The notes under the pieces are model-generated. The model made no database searches. It saw nothing but the letters and a program-made list of their open reading frames with translations, and was not told where the DNA came from. From positions 124,001 through 188,000 of the forward strand of contig JAFUDT010000004.1 of NCBI GenBank assembly GCA_017464285.1: 64,000 nt of DNA, in the 5' to 3' direction. The position numbers and the translations under genes are program-made. This stretch comes from Bacteroidales bacterium. GTDB taxonomy: Bacteria; Bacteroidota; Bacteroidia; Bacteroidales; UBA1402. Below are positions 25,529-33,762 of this stretch, one piece after another (positions within the stretch are counted from its first letter, which is position 1; each line of letters starts with the position of its first letter).

Positions 25529-26364
25529 GACTCTTTTTTGACAATAAGCAGAGGAATACCGCCAATCTGGGCTGCCAGCTCGGAGAAACTGCTGTACCAG
25601 GAACCGAGGATACTGCCACAACGGGCCAGGGTCAGCATATCGACCAGTCCGTCTGTCACTCCCGCCCGGGTCTTTCGCGAAGCAGGCTGCATTGAGCAGA
25701 TGATATGGGAACCATAGCGTTGCAGCATGGTCTTTTTCGTTTCCTGGTCGTCTGTGGCAAGGAAAACACGTCCCTCCGGATGTTTGGCCAGGAAGGCGTC
25801 CATATGTTCGAAAAACAGTCCGAGCGGGCTGAATTCAATGGCCTGGGCATTGTCGGTGCGACGGATATGGACGCCAACCGATTCGTGGCCCAGTTGTGAA
25901 GCATACTGATCAACCCTCTGGGCGATGTCCGCTGTGGGGCGGAAAAACTCGGCGGTCAGGCCTTCGGGATAAGCCTGGCGGGCATAGCAGGTGGCCCAAT
26001 AGATCTGTTGCCCGGAGAATTGCTGTTTCAACTCTTCGGCGGTGGCTTGTACCGGCTGGCGTGTCTCATACAGACAGACATCGAACACGGCTCTCTGCAC
26101 CAGTCTGCTTAGTTGCAGGTTGCGTCCTCGTGGAAGCTGAAGACTCAGGAAATCAGTCCACGAGGCCTCCCTGAGACTGACTCCCGGGGCCTGGACGGGT
26201 TCAAACAGCACATGGAAAGGAGCATTCAGTCCACGGTCCTTGAACCAGATCACTTCCAGCCGACTGCCGATTTCACGGGATAGTACATAGGCCGACAGAA
26301 TGCTGCGCATGCGGTTGGCCAGCCCGCCTTGGGGCACGAGATAGATGGTCGGTGCCTTTTTCAT
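25525..26364 (-). CDS. Fucosyltransferase-superfamily glycosyltransferase
   Basis: This 279-residue protein begins with a nucleotide-fold start (TIYLVPQGGLANRMRSILSA). The GGLANRM motif and the VGVHIRRTDNA motif (H-x-R-R-x-D type) are the marks of the fucosyltransferase superfamily that includes GT11, GT23 and protein O-fucosyltransferases; the basic motif binds GDP-fucose. The C-terminus has GSWYSSFSELAAQIGG, also typical. It is shorter than NodZ or Fut8. GDP-fucose as donor is likely by family but not certain. It is in the middle of the operon and overlaps both neighbours by four bases. Confidence 0.75.
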   Translation of the reverse strand: MKKAPTIYLVPQGGLANRMRSILSAYVLSREIGSRLEVIWFKDRGLNAPFHVLFEPVQAPGVSLREASWTDFLSLQLPRGRNLQLSRLVQRAVFDVCLYETRQPVQATAEELKQQFSGQQIYWATCYARQAYPEGLTAEFFRPTADIAQRVDQYASQLGHESVGVHIRRTDNAQAIEFSPLGLFFEHMDAFLAKHPEGRVFLATDDQETKKTMLQRYGSHIICSMQPASRKTRAGVTDGLVDMLTLARCGSILGSWYSSFSELAAQIGGIPLLIVKKES

Positions 26365-27425
26365 GATTTCCGGACTAATTCTATCAATGCATCGACAAAG
26401 TGAGTCCAGTTGTGCTCGTCCAGAAAACGGCCATAGGCCCGGCGGTCAATCGGATCGGCGCGATGGGCCGCCACAATGCCGGGAATCTCGTCAAACTGCT
26501 CATAGGTATAGACCTTCAACTCCGGCATCAGGGCATAGTCTTTGAATGAACCCACTGCGGGACCGATGACTTTGCCACCATACGACAGAGAGTCCATCAA
26601 CACCCCCGAACTGAGGATGGATTCGGGACGATAGGTGCTGAGTACAAAATGCGATTGGGCGGTGAGTCGGCTGATATCATCTGTCGTAAGTCGCTTGGGG
26701 ATGAACTCTATGTTGTCGGTGACCAGTGCCTGTATTTCACGTTGAAGCTGCTCGGAGGAACAGCCGCCGCAGATGCATATTCCCGGTTTGAAGCCTGCTT
26801 GGTTGCGTAGCCAGCCAAGAAACTCCACAATGCCTTTGTAGGGGGTGATGCTGCCCCAGATGAGCAGGTCGTAACACTTGGCTGACGTTTGGGGCATGAC
26901 TGCGGAAACTCCCTCTCCCACTTCGGCGGCTCTTGTTCCCATTGCGGGAGGCTCCGGTTTCAGATGGTTTTTAGTGGGATGATGTATGAAATGGGCCTTG
27001 TGGGCGGCATAAGGATAGAGTTCGCAAATGGTTTCCAGCCCTTCGGAGGCGTGGGTGACTATCAGATTGGATAGTCGTGCTATTCGCCTGGCCATCAGGC
27101 GTTTGAGCCATTTCTTGCCCGTTTCGTGAGGCATTTTATTATGAAACACCCAGACGATTTTCCTACCGCAGAGCTTCAGCACTCTCAGCTGCAGCAGCAT
27201 CAGCAGCGAAAAGGGGATACCGTACTTAAAATCGGGAACACTCTCAAACCAGTTGAAGATAAAAACCTTGCCCCAGCGTGAGGGAGGTAGGATGCTGAGG
27301 ACAGAATGTCTCGAGACAGGATTCACCACCCTGGTTCCGGGATGGGCCTCAAGTGCGGTGATCATATCCCGTATGTAGGGATTCTTGTCCTTGGTATAGT
27401 TGGGGAAAACCGTAAATCGCAGCAT
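26361..27425 (-). CDS. GT-B fold glycosyltransferase (GT4-like)
   Basis: This 354-residue protein has an N-terminal half with the unusual start MLRFTVFPNYTKDKNPYIRD and WVFHNKMPHE, seen in a set of Bacteroides capsule glycosyltransferases. The C-terminal half, DLLIWGSITPYKGIVEFL and STYRPESILSSGVLMDSLSYG, corresponds to the donor-binding E-x7-E region of GT4 enzymes. The substrate is unknown. It lies six bases after the pyruvyl transferase and overlaps the next gene by four bases. Confidence 0.82.
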   Translation of the reverse strand: MLRFTVFPNYTKDKNPYIRDMITALEAHPGTRVVNPVSRHSVLSILPPSRWGKVFIFNWFESVPDFKYGIPFSLLMLLQLRVLKLCGRKIVWVFHNKMPHETGKKWLKRLMARRIARLSNLIVTHASEGLETICELYPYAAHKAHFIHHPTKNHLKPEPPAMGTRAAEVGEGVSAVMPQTSAKCYDLLIWGSITPYKGIVEFLGWLRNQAGFKPGICICGGCSSEQLQREIQALVTDNIEFIPKRLTTDDISRLTAQSHFVLSTYRPESILSSGVLMDSLSYGGKVIGPAVGSFKDYALMPELKVYTYEQFDEIPGIVAAHRADPIDRRAYGRFLDEHNWTHFVDALIELVRKS

Positions 27426-27431
27426 GGCCTT

Positions 27432-28679
27432 TCAGTATTTATGCCGGTCGTCAGTCATGTCTGACAAAAGAATCGTTTTCAGCTGGTCGAAGCACTTCGC
27501 CGCCTTTTGTCCGGCCAAATGCATGGCTTCCTGATCCGGTTGGAGGTTTTTAATACTCTCGGAGAACTCCTGAATCACTTTCTCTCTTCCCGTGGCAGAG
27601 AAGAGTCGGTCGCCCGAGATATCCACTGCCAGGTCCTCTTTGCCCAGCGCCGATAGCAGCCCGTTGATTTTGTGCTCGTAGCTCAGTGCCAGAAAGGGGA
27701 CGGCATTGTTCAATGCGAAAACGACAGAGTGATATCGCGCCCCGATGACACAGGAGGCACGGGCAATCAGTGTCTGCTGGATATCGGAACTGTAGGTATC
27801 GTTCAGAACGACGAGACGGTCATTCTGGCAATGTCGCTCCAAATCCTTGAAGAAGAGAATGTCGTCTCCTTCATAGGTCCCGTAGTCGAAAGTCTGGGGC
27901 AACATGAGCACCTGCTGACCGGGATATTGCCTGCAAATCTCCTGAAGTATTCCGGCATAGAAGCAGAGAACATCTTTCAGGGTCAGCTTGCCGCGGTAGG
28001 CATAGTGCCAGATGAGCAGATTCGGGACAAATACCACATAGTTCTCTTGGGTGAAATGTTCCAGTTCGGCCGGCAGGGTGGGATGTGGGCGGTCCAGAAA
28101 AGCGGTATCTACGGTGGAGACAAACCGAAGATCCAGTTCCCCGGCCAGTTCTTCGCTCTTTTTGTCGCGCAAAGACAGAAATGAAAAATAGTGAAGCAGC
28201 CGCAGGCTGATTTCCCGAAACAGGCGATTGTCCTTGGTCTGGGTGGGGAAAGGCCCGATCGAGCGGCCGTAATAGGCAATCTTACAGCCAGAATACCTGG
28301 CCATTTCCAGCATGAGCAGATGGTCCCAGTTTTGGAAACCGCCCATACAGATTCCACCGGGGGCGCATATGACCCAGGGATGCTCCCGATAGAGGCGTAG
28401 CAGTTTCCTGCTTGTAGGATGGCAGTGCCATAGCCAGCGTCTCCCCCTTTTGAGCCCGGCGTCGGCAACCTGATGGAACCATTTCCTGCTATGGACATTC
28501 AGGTAATGGATTTTGGGCATTCCAAGGGAGAATTGCCGGATGCTGTCGGCGTTGCCGTTGACCCAGAGCACAGTTATTTCCGCTGTCGGAAGGCTGTCCG
28601 ACAGGGATCTGACCAAGGCCCTGTGGGCTGATTCGTCTCCACGGTTGCAGAGTGGCTGGTTGACTATCAGGATCTTCAT
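27432..28679 (-). CDS. Polysaccharide pyruvyl transferase family protein
   Basis: This 415-residue protein of the CsaB/WcaK-like family adds a ketal pyruvate to a glycan sugar from phosphoenolpyruvate. The N-terminus KILIVNQPLCNRGDESAHRAL matches the family's NxGDxA-type loop, and the C-terminal half contains GARYHSVVFALNNAVPFLALSYEHK, the conserved histidine-bearing segment. Pyruvylation gives the polymer a negative charge. It follows the nitroreductase-like gene by seven bases. Confidence 0.88.
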   Translation of the reverse strand: MKILIVNQPLCNRGDESAHRALVRSLSDSLPTAEITVLWVNGNADSIRQFSLGMPKIHYLNVHSRKWFHQVADAGLKRGRRWLWHCHPTSRKLLRLYREHPWVICAPGGICMGGFQNWDHLLMLEMARYSGCKIAYYGRSIGPFPTQTKDNRLFREISLRLLHYFSFLSLRDKKSEELAGELDLRFVSTVDTAFLDRPHPTLPAELEHFTQENYVVFVPNLLIWHYAYRGKLTLKDVLCFYAGILQEICRQYPGQQVLMLPQTFDYGTYEGDDILFFKDLERHCQNDRLVVLNDTYSSDIQQTLIARASCVIGARYHSVVFALNNAVPFLALSYEHKINGLLSALGKEDLAVDISGDRLFSATGREKVIQEFSESIKNLQPDQEAMHLAGQKAAKCFDQLKTILLSDMTDDRHKY

Positions 28680-28686
28680 GGCAGCA

Positions 28687-29673
28687 TCAGTGAAAAGTAT
28701 TCGTCAAAGATATATCTTTTCTGGAAGAAAAAGCCACCTTGACCGATTCTTCCAGCTGTCCTGTGCCGACAATCAGGATGGGGACTTCGTTTTCGGGGAT
28801 ACCGAATCTGCCGAGTTCGGACAGCTTGTCGGCTTCGAATCCACAGGAAAGGGGGATAGTTCCTAAGCCAAGAAAATGCAGGGCATTGATCAGATTCATG
28901 GCGTATAGTCCACCGTCCACATAAGCCTGGTGGACCTCGTAGCTCAAGAAAGCTTTCAGGTTGGCGGTCACCAGAATGGCACAGGGTATTTCTGTTTCAA
29001 AACCTCTGGCTCCTCCTTGCCATTGAATCAACTGCAGGCAGGCTTCATGTCGGAAGACATGTGTTTTCCATCCTTGCCGGTTGCAGGCGGAGGGTGTTTT
29101 CTGGGCAAGCCGGAGCGCTTTCTCAATCAGTTCTTCCGATACGTCCTGAGAGGCAAAATGGCGTACAGAGTGTCTGCTTTCCAAGAGCTGTCCGAAGTCG
29201 CCGATGCCACCTTGCTGCAAGTGCTGACGGCTTTCAATCCGAGTGGATTCTGCGGGTGTGATATCATGAAAACCAGCCAGTCGAACCACTCTGTCAAACT
29301 GCTGCTCTATTTCCGGAATATCAACACCGTTTTGCTTGGTATGATGGATATAGAGGCAAATTGTCCTCAGCGGATAAAGGAGGAAATCTTTGTCTATGGA
29401 ACCGTACAGCCGATGATAGCTTTCCAGGCGTTCCAGCAGCACGGAGACTTTTTTCTGTCCGAAGCCCCTTTCGGGATTTCTCAGGGAAAGGCCTTTTTCC
29501 AGAGTGTGGTTTTGTCTGAGAATAGTGTATTGCATCTTCTCAATATCTTCGTCCGTTTTTCTGGAGGCATTGTATTTTCTGGTCAGCAGCCAGAAATGCC
29601 AGGCTTCTTTCAGCAGGCATAACTGCAGCTGACAGTCTGCTTTTATTCTGCCGGCGGATTTCAACAGTTTCAT
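28687..29673 (-). CDS. Nitroreductase-like flavoprotein in a glycan operon
   Basis: This is a 328-residue protein from the ATG complementary to 29671-29673 (MKLLKSAGRIKADCQLQLC), which overlaps the stop of the upstream GT2 gene. Residues from about 165 on form a nitroreductase fold: SRHSVRHFASQDVSEELIEKAL and KTPSACNRQGWKTHVF hold the usual FMN-binding arginine and serine residues, and FLGLGTIPLSCGFEADKL the second flavin loop. The first 160 residues are an extension with many basic and aromatic residues and no recognised domain. Such extended nitroreductases recur next to polysaccharide pyruvyl transferases in capsule loci, but their reaction is not known. Confidence 0.8.
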   Translation of the reverse strand: MKLLKSAGRIKADCQLQLCLLKEAWHFWLLTRKYNASRKTDEDIEKMQYTILRQNHTLEKGLSLRNPERGFGQKKVSVLLERLESYHRLYGSIDKDFLLYPLRTICLYIHHTKQNGVDIPEIEQQFDRVVRLAGFHDITPAESTRIESRQHLQQGGIGDFGQLLESRHSVRHFASQDVSEELIEKALRLAQKTPSACNRQGWKTHVFRHEACLQLIQWQGGARGFETEIPCAILVTANLKAFLSYEVHQAYVDGGLYAMNLINALHFLGLGTIPLSCGFEADKLSELGRFGIPENEVPILIVGTGQLEESVKVAFSSRKDISLTNTFH

Positions 29674-30566
29674 AAGGCCTTGTTTTTTTCTATGTTTCTG
29701 ATTTTCTCCCATCTTTTCCTGAGGTGCGAATCTTTGCGGGAAAACAGCAGTTTGGAGTGGATGGTCAGGGAGCGTATGGTTCTGTCTACGGCAATATAGC
29801 AACCCGAGTGAGTCAGCTGCAGATAAAGCATCTTGCTTTGGTATTTGATGCGCTGTCGCCGGTACGAGGAGGCCTCGTCCCCCTTGAAACTGGCTCCGCT
29901 CAGATGGATGATGCGGGCCTGAGGCAGCGAGTGAATCTCATAGTGCTGTCTGCATATCCGGTGACAAAGTTCTGTCTCCTCGTAATACATGAAAAACCGA
30001 GGATCAAAATTTCCCGTTTTTTGCAGTACCTCGCTTTTGACCATCAGGTCTGCCCCGGTGATATAGCCCACTTTAAGCGGTTGGCCGGTATGGTTGAAAC
30101 TGAGGTTCCTGCCAAACCGAAGGCGGTCGGGCACGTCGCGCAGCAGTTGGTTCAGTTCTTCATAGATGGAAGGGCGGTAGCGCAGGAAAGACTCGTTAGG
30201 TTGCAGGTCCTGCGTGTAGAGGTTCCCTCCGCAGGCTCCTACTTTGGGGCAGGCGTCCAGATAGTCGGACAGTATCTTGACGGCATTGTTGAGCAGGAGG
30301 GTGTCCGAATTCAGGAAAAAGATGTTTCTGCCTCTCGCCTGTCCGATGCCGATGTTGTTGGCCCGTCCGAATCCCAGGTTCTCCTGCTGATAATAATAGC
30401 GGATTCTGCTGTCTTGGGAGAAACGCTCGTAGCTGCCGTCGGTCGAGGCATTGTCAATGAGCAGCACCTCGAAGTCAATCCCCTGGGTTTTATCGAAAAC
30501 ACTGTCAATACAGGCGGCCGTCAGCTCGCAGGTATGATAGTTGACGATGATGACTGAGACATCCAT
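29670..30566 (-). CDS. Family 2 glycosyltransferase, rhamnosyltransferase-like
   Basis: This 298-residue protein resembles WbbL-type dTDP-rhamnosyltransferases. It starts MDVSVIIVNYHTCELTAAC and has NLGFGRANNIGIGQARG, FFLNSDTLLLNNAV (metal site) and GYITGADLMVKSEVL followed by FFMYYEETELCHRI. This order is standard for the rhamnosyltransferase group. A dTDP-rhamnose pathway gene (rfbD) is at 6970. It is two bases after the flippase and overlaps the nitroreductase-like gene. Confidence 0.85.
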   Translation of the reverse strand: MDVSVIIVNYHTCELTAACIDSVFDKTQGIDFEVLLIDNASTDGSYERFSQDSRIRYYYQQENLGFGRANNIGIGQARGRNIFFLNSDTLLLNNAVKILSDYLDACPKVGACGGNLYTQDLQPNESFLRYRPSIYEELNQLLRDVPDRLRFGRNLSFNHTGQPLKVGYITGADLMVKSEVLQKTGNFDPRFFMYYEETELCHRICRQHYEIHSLPQARIIHLSGASFKGDEASSYRRQRIKYQSKMLYLQLTHSGCYIAVDRTIRSLTIHSKLLFSRKDSHLRKRWEKIRNIEKNKAL

Positions 30567-30568
30567 GG

Positions 30569-32095
30569 CTAAGACTTGGTAAACTTGGCTTTGACATACT
30601 GGACAATCGCAGTCCGTTCGTTACGGTTCAGTCCCAGAAGGCAGATGCACAGCGGCACAACGCTGAAACAGACGGCCAGACTCAGCAGCAGTCTCGACCA
30701 GGAACTCTCCATATAGGTCACCACCGCCACGGGCGGCACGCACGAGAGAGCGGTGACGGTAATGATCGGCAGCAGAACCTGGCGGACATAGTCGCCGAGT
30801 GCCATATCTTGCTGTCTGTTCATGAATACGACACGAAGCACTTGTGCCAGTACGGAGGTAGCAATATTCACCATAAAGACACTCTCAGCCGGCAGATGCC
30901 AGACTTTGAGCATCAGGTAGGCAAGCGGCAGTGAAACAAGCAGCGAGCCGCCTACGAAAAGCTGATACCATTTGATTTGCCCGGTGGCCTGGATGGAGGT
31001 GGCCACCGGATAGCCCAGGGCGTCAATCAGCGCCGTGATGAGCAGCAGCCGTGAAAAGACCAGGGTGTGCTGTGGTACATCCTTGAGCCAGATGTCCAGA
31101 ATCATGGGCATTTCAAGATAGACTGGCAGTACCAGGATGAACAGCAGGAAATAGGAGAATTTGGAACTTTGGAACACCAGCTTGATCATCGCCTGATGTT
31201 CACCGGCCGCGTGAGCTTTGGTAATCTGGGGGTGGAAGGCCGTCACGAAGTTCTGGACAAACTGGTTGATATTGACATAAACCTGATAGGCTACTCCCCG
31301 GGCGGCATTGACGACCGGACCGAAAAACAGGTTGAGCAGCAGGTTGACCCCCTGGCTGCGCGCCACCCCCGACAGGGAGCCGATCACGTTCCAGCCCGTA
31401 TAGCTGAAAATTTCCCTAAACAGAGGCTTGTCCCAGAAGAAGGAATAGCGGCATTCTTCATAGCAATGGCGGCAATAAAGCACATAAAAGGCGCTGACTC
31501 CCAGATTGACCACCATCATCAGAAAAGCATAGAAGACCAAGCGGTCGAAGCTGGCCGACATCAGCAAAAAGACGATGCCCAGACGCAGCAGGGCTTCCAC
31601 CACGCTGCAGTAGGCAAAGACCTTCATCTTTTCCCGGGCGATGATGATGGAGCGGTAGGGCGTGGTGAGCATGGGCAGCATAAAGGACAGGATGGACAGC
31701 TGATAGACCCAGTTGACGGCCGTAGCCCGCTCGGGGGGATAGACCATCTTGACACGCAGGAACCATAGTCCGAGGGTTTCGGCCAGCAGCAGGATAATCA
31801 GTCCCAGACAGAGGAAAATGGTGATATTCAGATTGAAGACCTTTTTCAGGGCCGCATAGTCTCCACGTCCCAACTCGACGGAAAAATACCGGTTGCAGGC
31901 CGAGGCCATCACATTGTTAAGGAAGGAGAAGGCTACCACGACGCCTCCGACAGCATTGTAGATACCGAAGTCGCTCTCGCCCAGCAAGGCCAGGATCATA
32001 CGGGAGGTATAGAAGCTGATGATCATGATCAGCCCCATCCTGATGTAGAGCAGCAGGGTGTTGCGGGCGATTTGTCTTTGGTTGACGACCGACAT
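30569..32095 (-). CDS. Oligosaccharide flippase (Wzx-like, MATE/MOP superfamily)
   Basis: This is a 508-residue membrane protein from the ATG complementary to 32093-32095 (MSVVNQRQIARNTLLLYIR). It has about 12-14 hydrophobic segments and the N-terminal pattern SFYTSRMILALLGESDFGIYNAVGG found in Bacteroidota Wzx-type flippases. It would move lipid-linked glycan units across the inner membrane. It is the first gene of the eight-gene operon and starts 64 bases after the ahcY stop; no separate promoter is evident, so read-through from ahcY is possible. Confidence 0.88.
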   Translation of the reverse strand: MSVVNQRQIARNTLLLYIRMGLIMIISFYTSRMILALLGESDFGIYNAVGGVVVAFSFLNNVMASACNRYFSVELGRGDYAALKKVFNLNITIFLCLGLIILLLAETLGLWFLRVKMVYPPERATAVNWVYQLSILSFMLPMLTTPYRSIIIAREKMKVFAYCSVVEALLRLGIVFLLMSASFDRLVFYAFLMMVVNLGVSAFYVLYCRHCYEECRYSFFWDKPLFREIFSYTGWNVIGSLSGVARSQGVNLLLNLFFGPVVNAARGVAYQVYVNINQFVQNFVTAFHPQITKAHAAGEHQAMIKLVFQSSKFSYFLLFILVLPVYLEMPMILDIWLKDVPQHTLVFSRLLLITALIDALGYPVATSIQATGQIKWYQLFVGGSLLVSLPLAYLMLKVWHLPAESVFMVNIATSVLAQVLRVVFMNRQQDMALGDYVRQVLLPIITVTALSCVPPVAVVTYMESSWSRLLLSLAVCFSVVPLCICLLGLNRNERTAIVQYVKAKFTKS

Positions 32096-32159
32096 TGTCT
32101 TTATGTTGTTACCAGTCCTTGCAGTCAATCATATCAGTGTGCCTTTGCAGGGCTGAGAA

Positions 32160-33572
32160 TCAATATCTGTAATGCTCGGCTTTATAAGGGCCTTCCACCG
32201 GAACACCGATATAGTCGGCCTGGGCCTGGGTCAGTGTGGACAGTTTGGCTCCCACATGTTCCAGATGCAGGCGGGCCACTTCTTCGTCCAGGTGCTTGGG
32301 CAGCCGGTAAACTTCAACGGGGTAGGGCTTGGTCCACAGTTCAATCTGTGCCAGGGCCTGGTTGGTGAACGAATTGCTCATCACAAAGGACGGATGTCCC
32401 GTGGCACAGCCCAGGTTGACCAGACGGCCGTCGGCCAGCAGAATGACACTGTGCCCGTCAGGAAAGAAATACTGGTCCACCTGAGGTTTGATGTTACGGT
32501 GGCGGATGCCCGGAAAGGCTTTCAGCCGGGCGACCTGTATCTCATTGTCGAAGTGACCGATGTTGCAGATGATGGCCGCATCTTTCATCTTTTCAATGTG
32601 TTCGATGCGGATGACATCGCAATTGCCCGTGGTGGTCACATAGATATCCCCTTCGGCCAGGCTGTCTTCCACGGGTTTGACTTCGTAGCCTTCCATGGCC
32701 GCCTGCAGGGCGCAGATGGGGTCTATTTCATTGATGATGACCCGGGCTCCGTAATCTCTCATCGACTGGGCGCAACCTTTGCCGACATTGCCGTAGCCGC
32801 AGACCACGACCACCTTGCCGGCTATCATGACGTCGGTGGCCCGCTTGATGCCGTCAGCCAGCGATTCGCGGCAGCCGTAGAGGTTGTCAAATTTCGATTT
32901 GGTGACCGAGTCGTTCACATTGAAGGCCGGAAAGAGCAGCTGTCCGGCCGACATCATTTGGTAGAGCCGGTTTACACCGGTGGTGGTCTCTTCCGATACA
33001 CCGCGGATGCCGGGCACCATGTCCGACCAGAAGCGCGGCCGGGCTGCCAACACTTCTTTGAGAATGGCCTTCAGCTCCTGTTCATCCTCTCCTTGGGAAG
33101 GTGCCGAAAGGATGGAGGCATCCTTTTCAGCCTGTACTCCCATGTGAATCATCAAAGTGGCGTCGCCACCGTCATCGACAATCAAGGTGGGCCCCTGACC
33201 GCCAGGGAAGTTCAGTGCCTGCAACGTGCACCACCAGTATTCGGCCAGCGATTCCCCCTTCCAGGCAAAAACCGGCACACCTCTTTCCGCGATGGCGGCG
33301 GCAGCGTGATCCTGGGTGGAATAGATGTTGCAGCTGGCCCAGCGGACGCTGGCCCCCAGGTCGGTCAGTGTCTCGATCAGTACGGCTGTCTGGATGGTCA
33401 TGTGCAACGAACCGGTGATGCGGGCTCCCTTGAGCGGCTTGAGCGGCCCGTATTTGCGACGGACAGCCATCAGTCCGGGCATCTCTTTTTCGGCGATTTC
33501 GATTTCCTTGCGACCGAAGTCCTTGAGCTGAAGATCAGCTACTTTATAGGGTAATGTTGAAAATAGATCCAT
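32160..33572 (-). CDS. ahcY: Adenosylhomocysteinase
   Basis: This 470-residue tetrameric NAD enzyme splits S-adenosylhomocysteine into adenosine and homocysteine, ending the activated-methyl cycle. Diagnostic segments are [16 protein letters not shown], the NAD loop [14 protein letters not shown], and the C-terminal tail ending [11 protein letters not shown] with the NAD-contacting Lys and Tyr. It carries the insertion of about 40 residues ([17 protein letters not shown] region) found in many bacterial AhcY. The start ([16 protein letters not shown]) matches the family. A 190-base leader separates it from rnr. Confidence 0.97.
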   Translation of the reverse strand: MDLFSTLPYKVADLQLKDFGRKEIEIAEKEMPGLMAVRRKYGPLKPLKGARITGSLHMTIQTAVLIETLTDLGASVRWASCNIYSTQDHAAAAIAERGVPVFAWKGESLAEYWWCTLQALNFPGGQGPTLIVDDGGDATLMIHMGVQAEKDASILSAPSQGEDEQELKAILKEVLAARPRFWSDMVPGIRGVSEETTTGVNRLYQMMSAGQLLFPAFNVNDSVTKSKFDNLYGCRESLADGIKRATDVMIAGKVVVVCGYGNVGKGCAQSMRDYGARVIINEIDPICALQAAMEGYEVKPVEDSLAEGDIYVTTTGNCDVIRIEHIEKMKDAAIICNIGHFDNEIQVARLKAFPGIRHRNIKPQVDQYFFPDGHSVILLADGRLVNLGCATGHPSFVMSNSFTNQALAQIELWTKPYPVEVYRLPKHLDEEVARLHLEHVGAKLSTLTQAQADYIGVPVEGPYKAEHYRY

Positions 33573-33762
33573 AATAAAACTATAATAATTAAGTAGTTAT
33601 GTTGTTTCTTCACTCGCAGGCGACAAAAAACCTGCGGCGCGGTGTAGCGTTTTTCCCGGTCTTGCCGTCTTCTAAGTAGTTCATTGTCGATAACGACACT
33701 CTTTTTAATTTCCTCTATATATGTTGGAAGGTGTTCCTGCGTGAGCCGGGACACCTTCGCTT
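33573..33762 (-). other. Intergenic region between rnr and ahcY with two hairpins
   Basis: No gene is supported here. Two inverted repeats stand out: GAAGGTGT (33727-33734) with ACACCTTC (33751-33758) directly after the rnr stop, without a T run, and CGCAGG (33615-33620) with CCTGCG (33631-33636) enclosing a T-rich loop on the minus strand about 40 bases before the ahcY start. They may be a processing site and a leader element. Confidence 0.4.

Noticed and set aside
33539-33754. A 71-codon minus-strand gene between rnr and ahcY
   Set aside because: It needs a GTG start inside a hairpin, overlaps the ahcY start in another frame and has no recognisable family; the region is better read as a leader.
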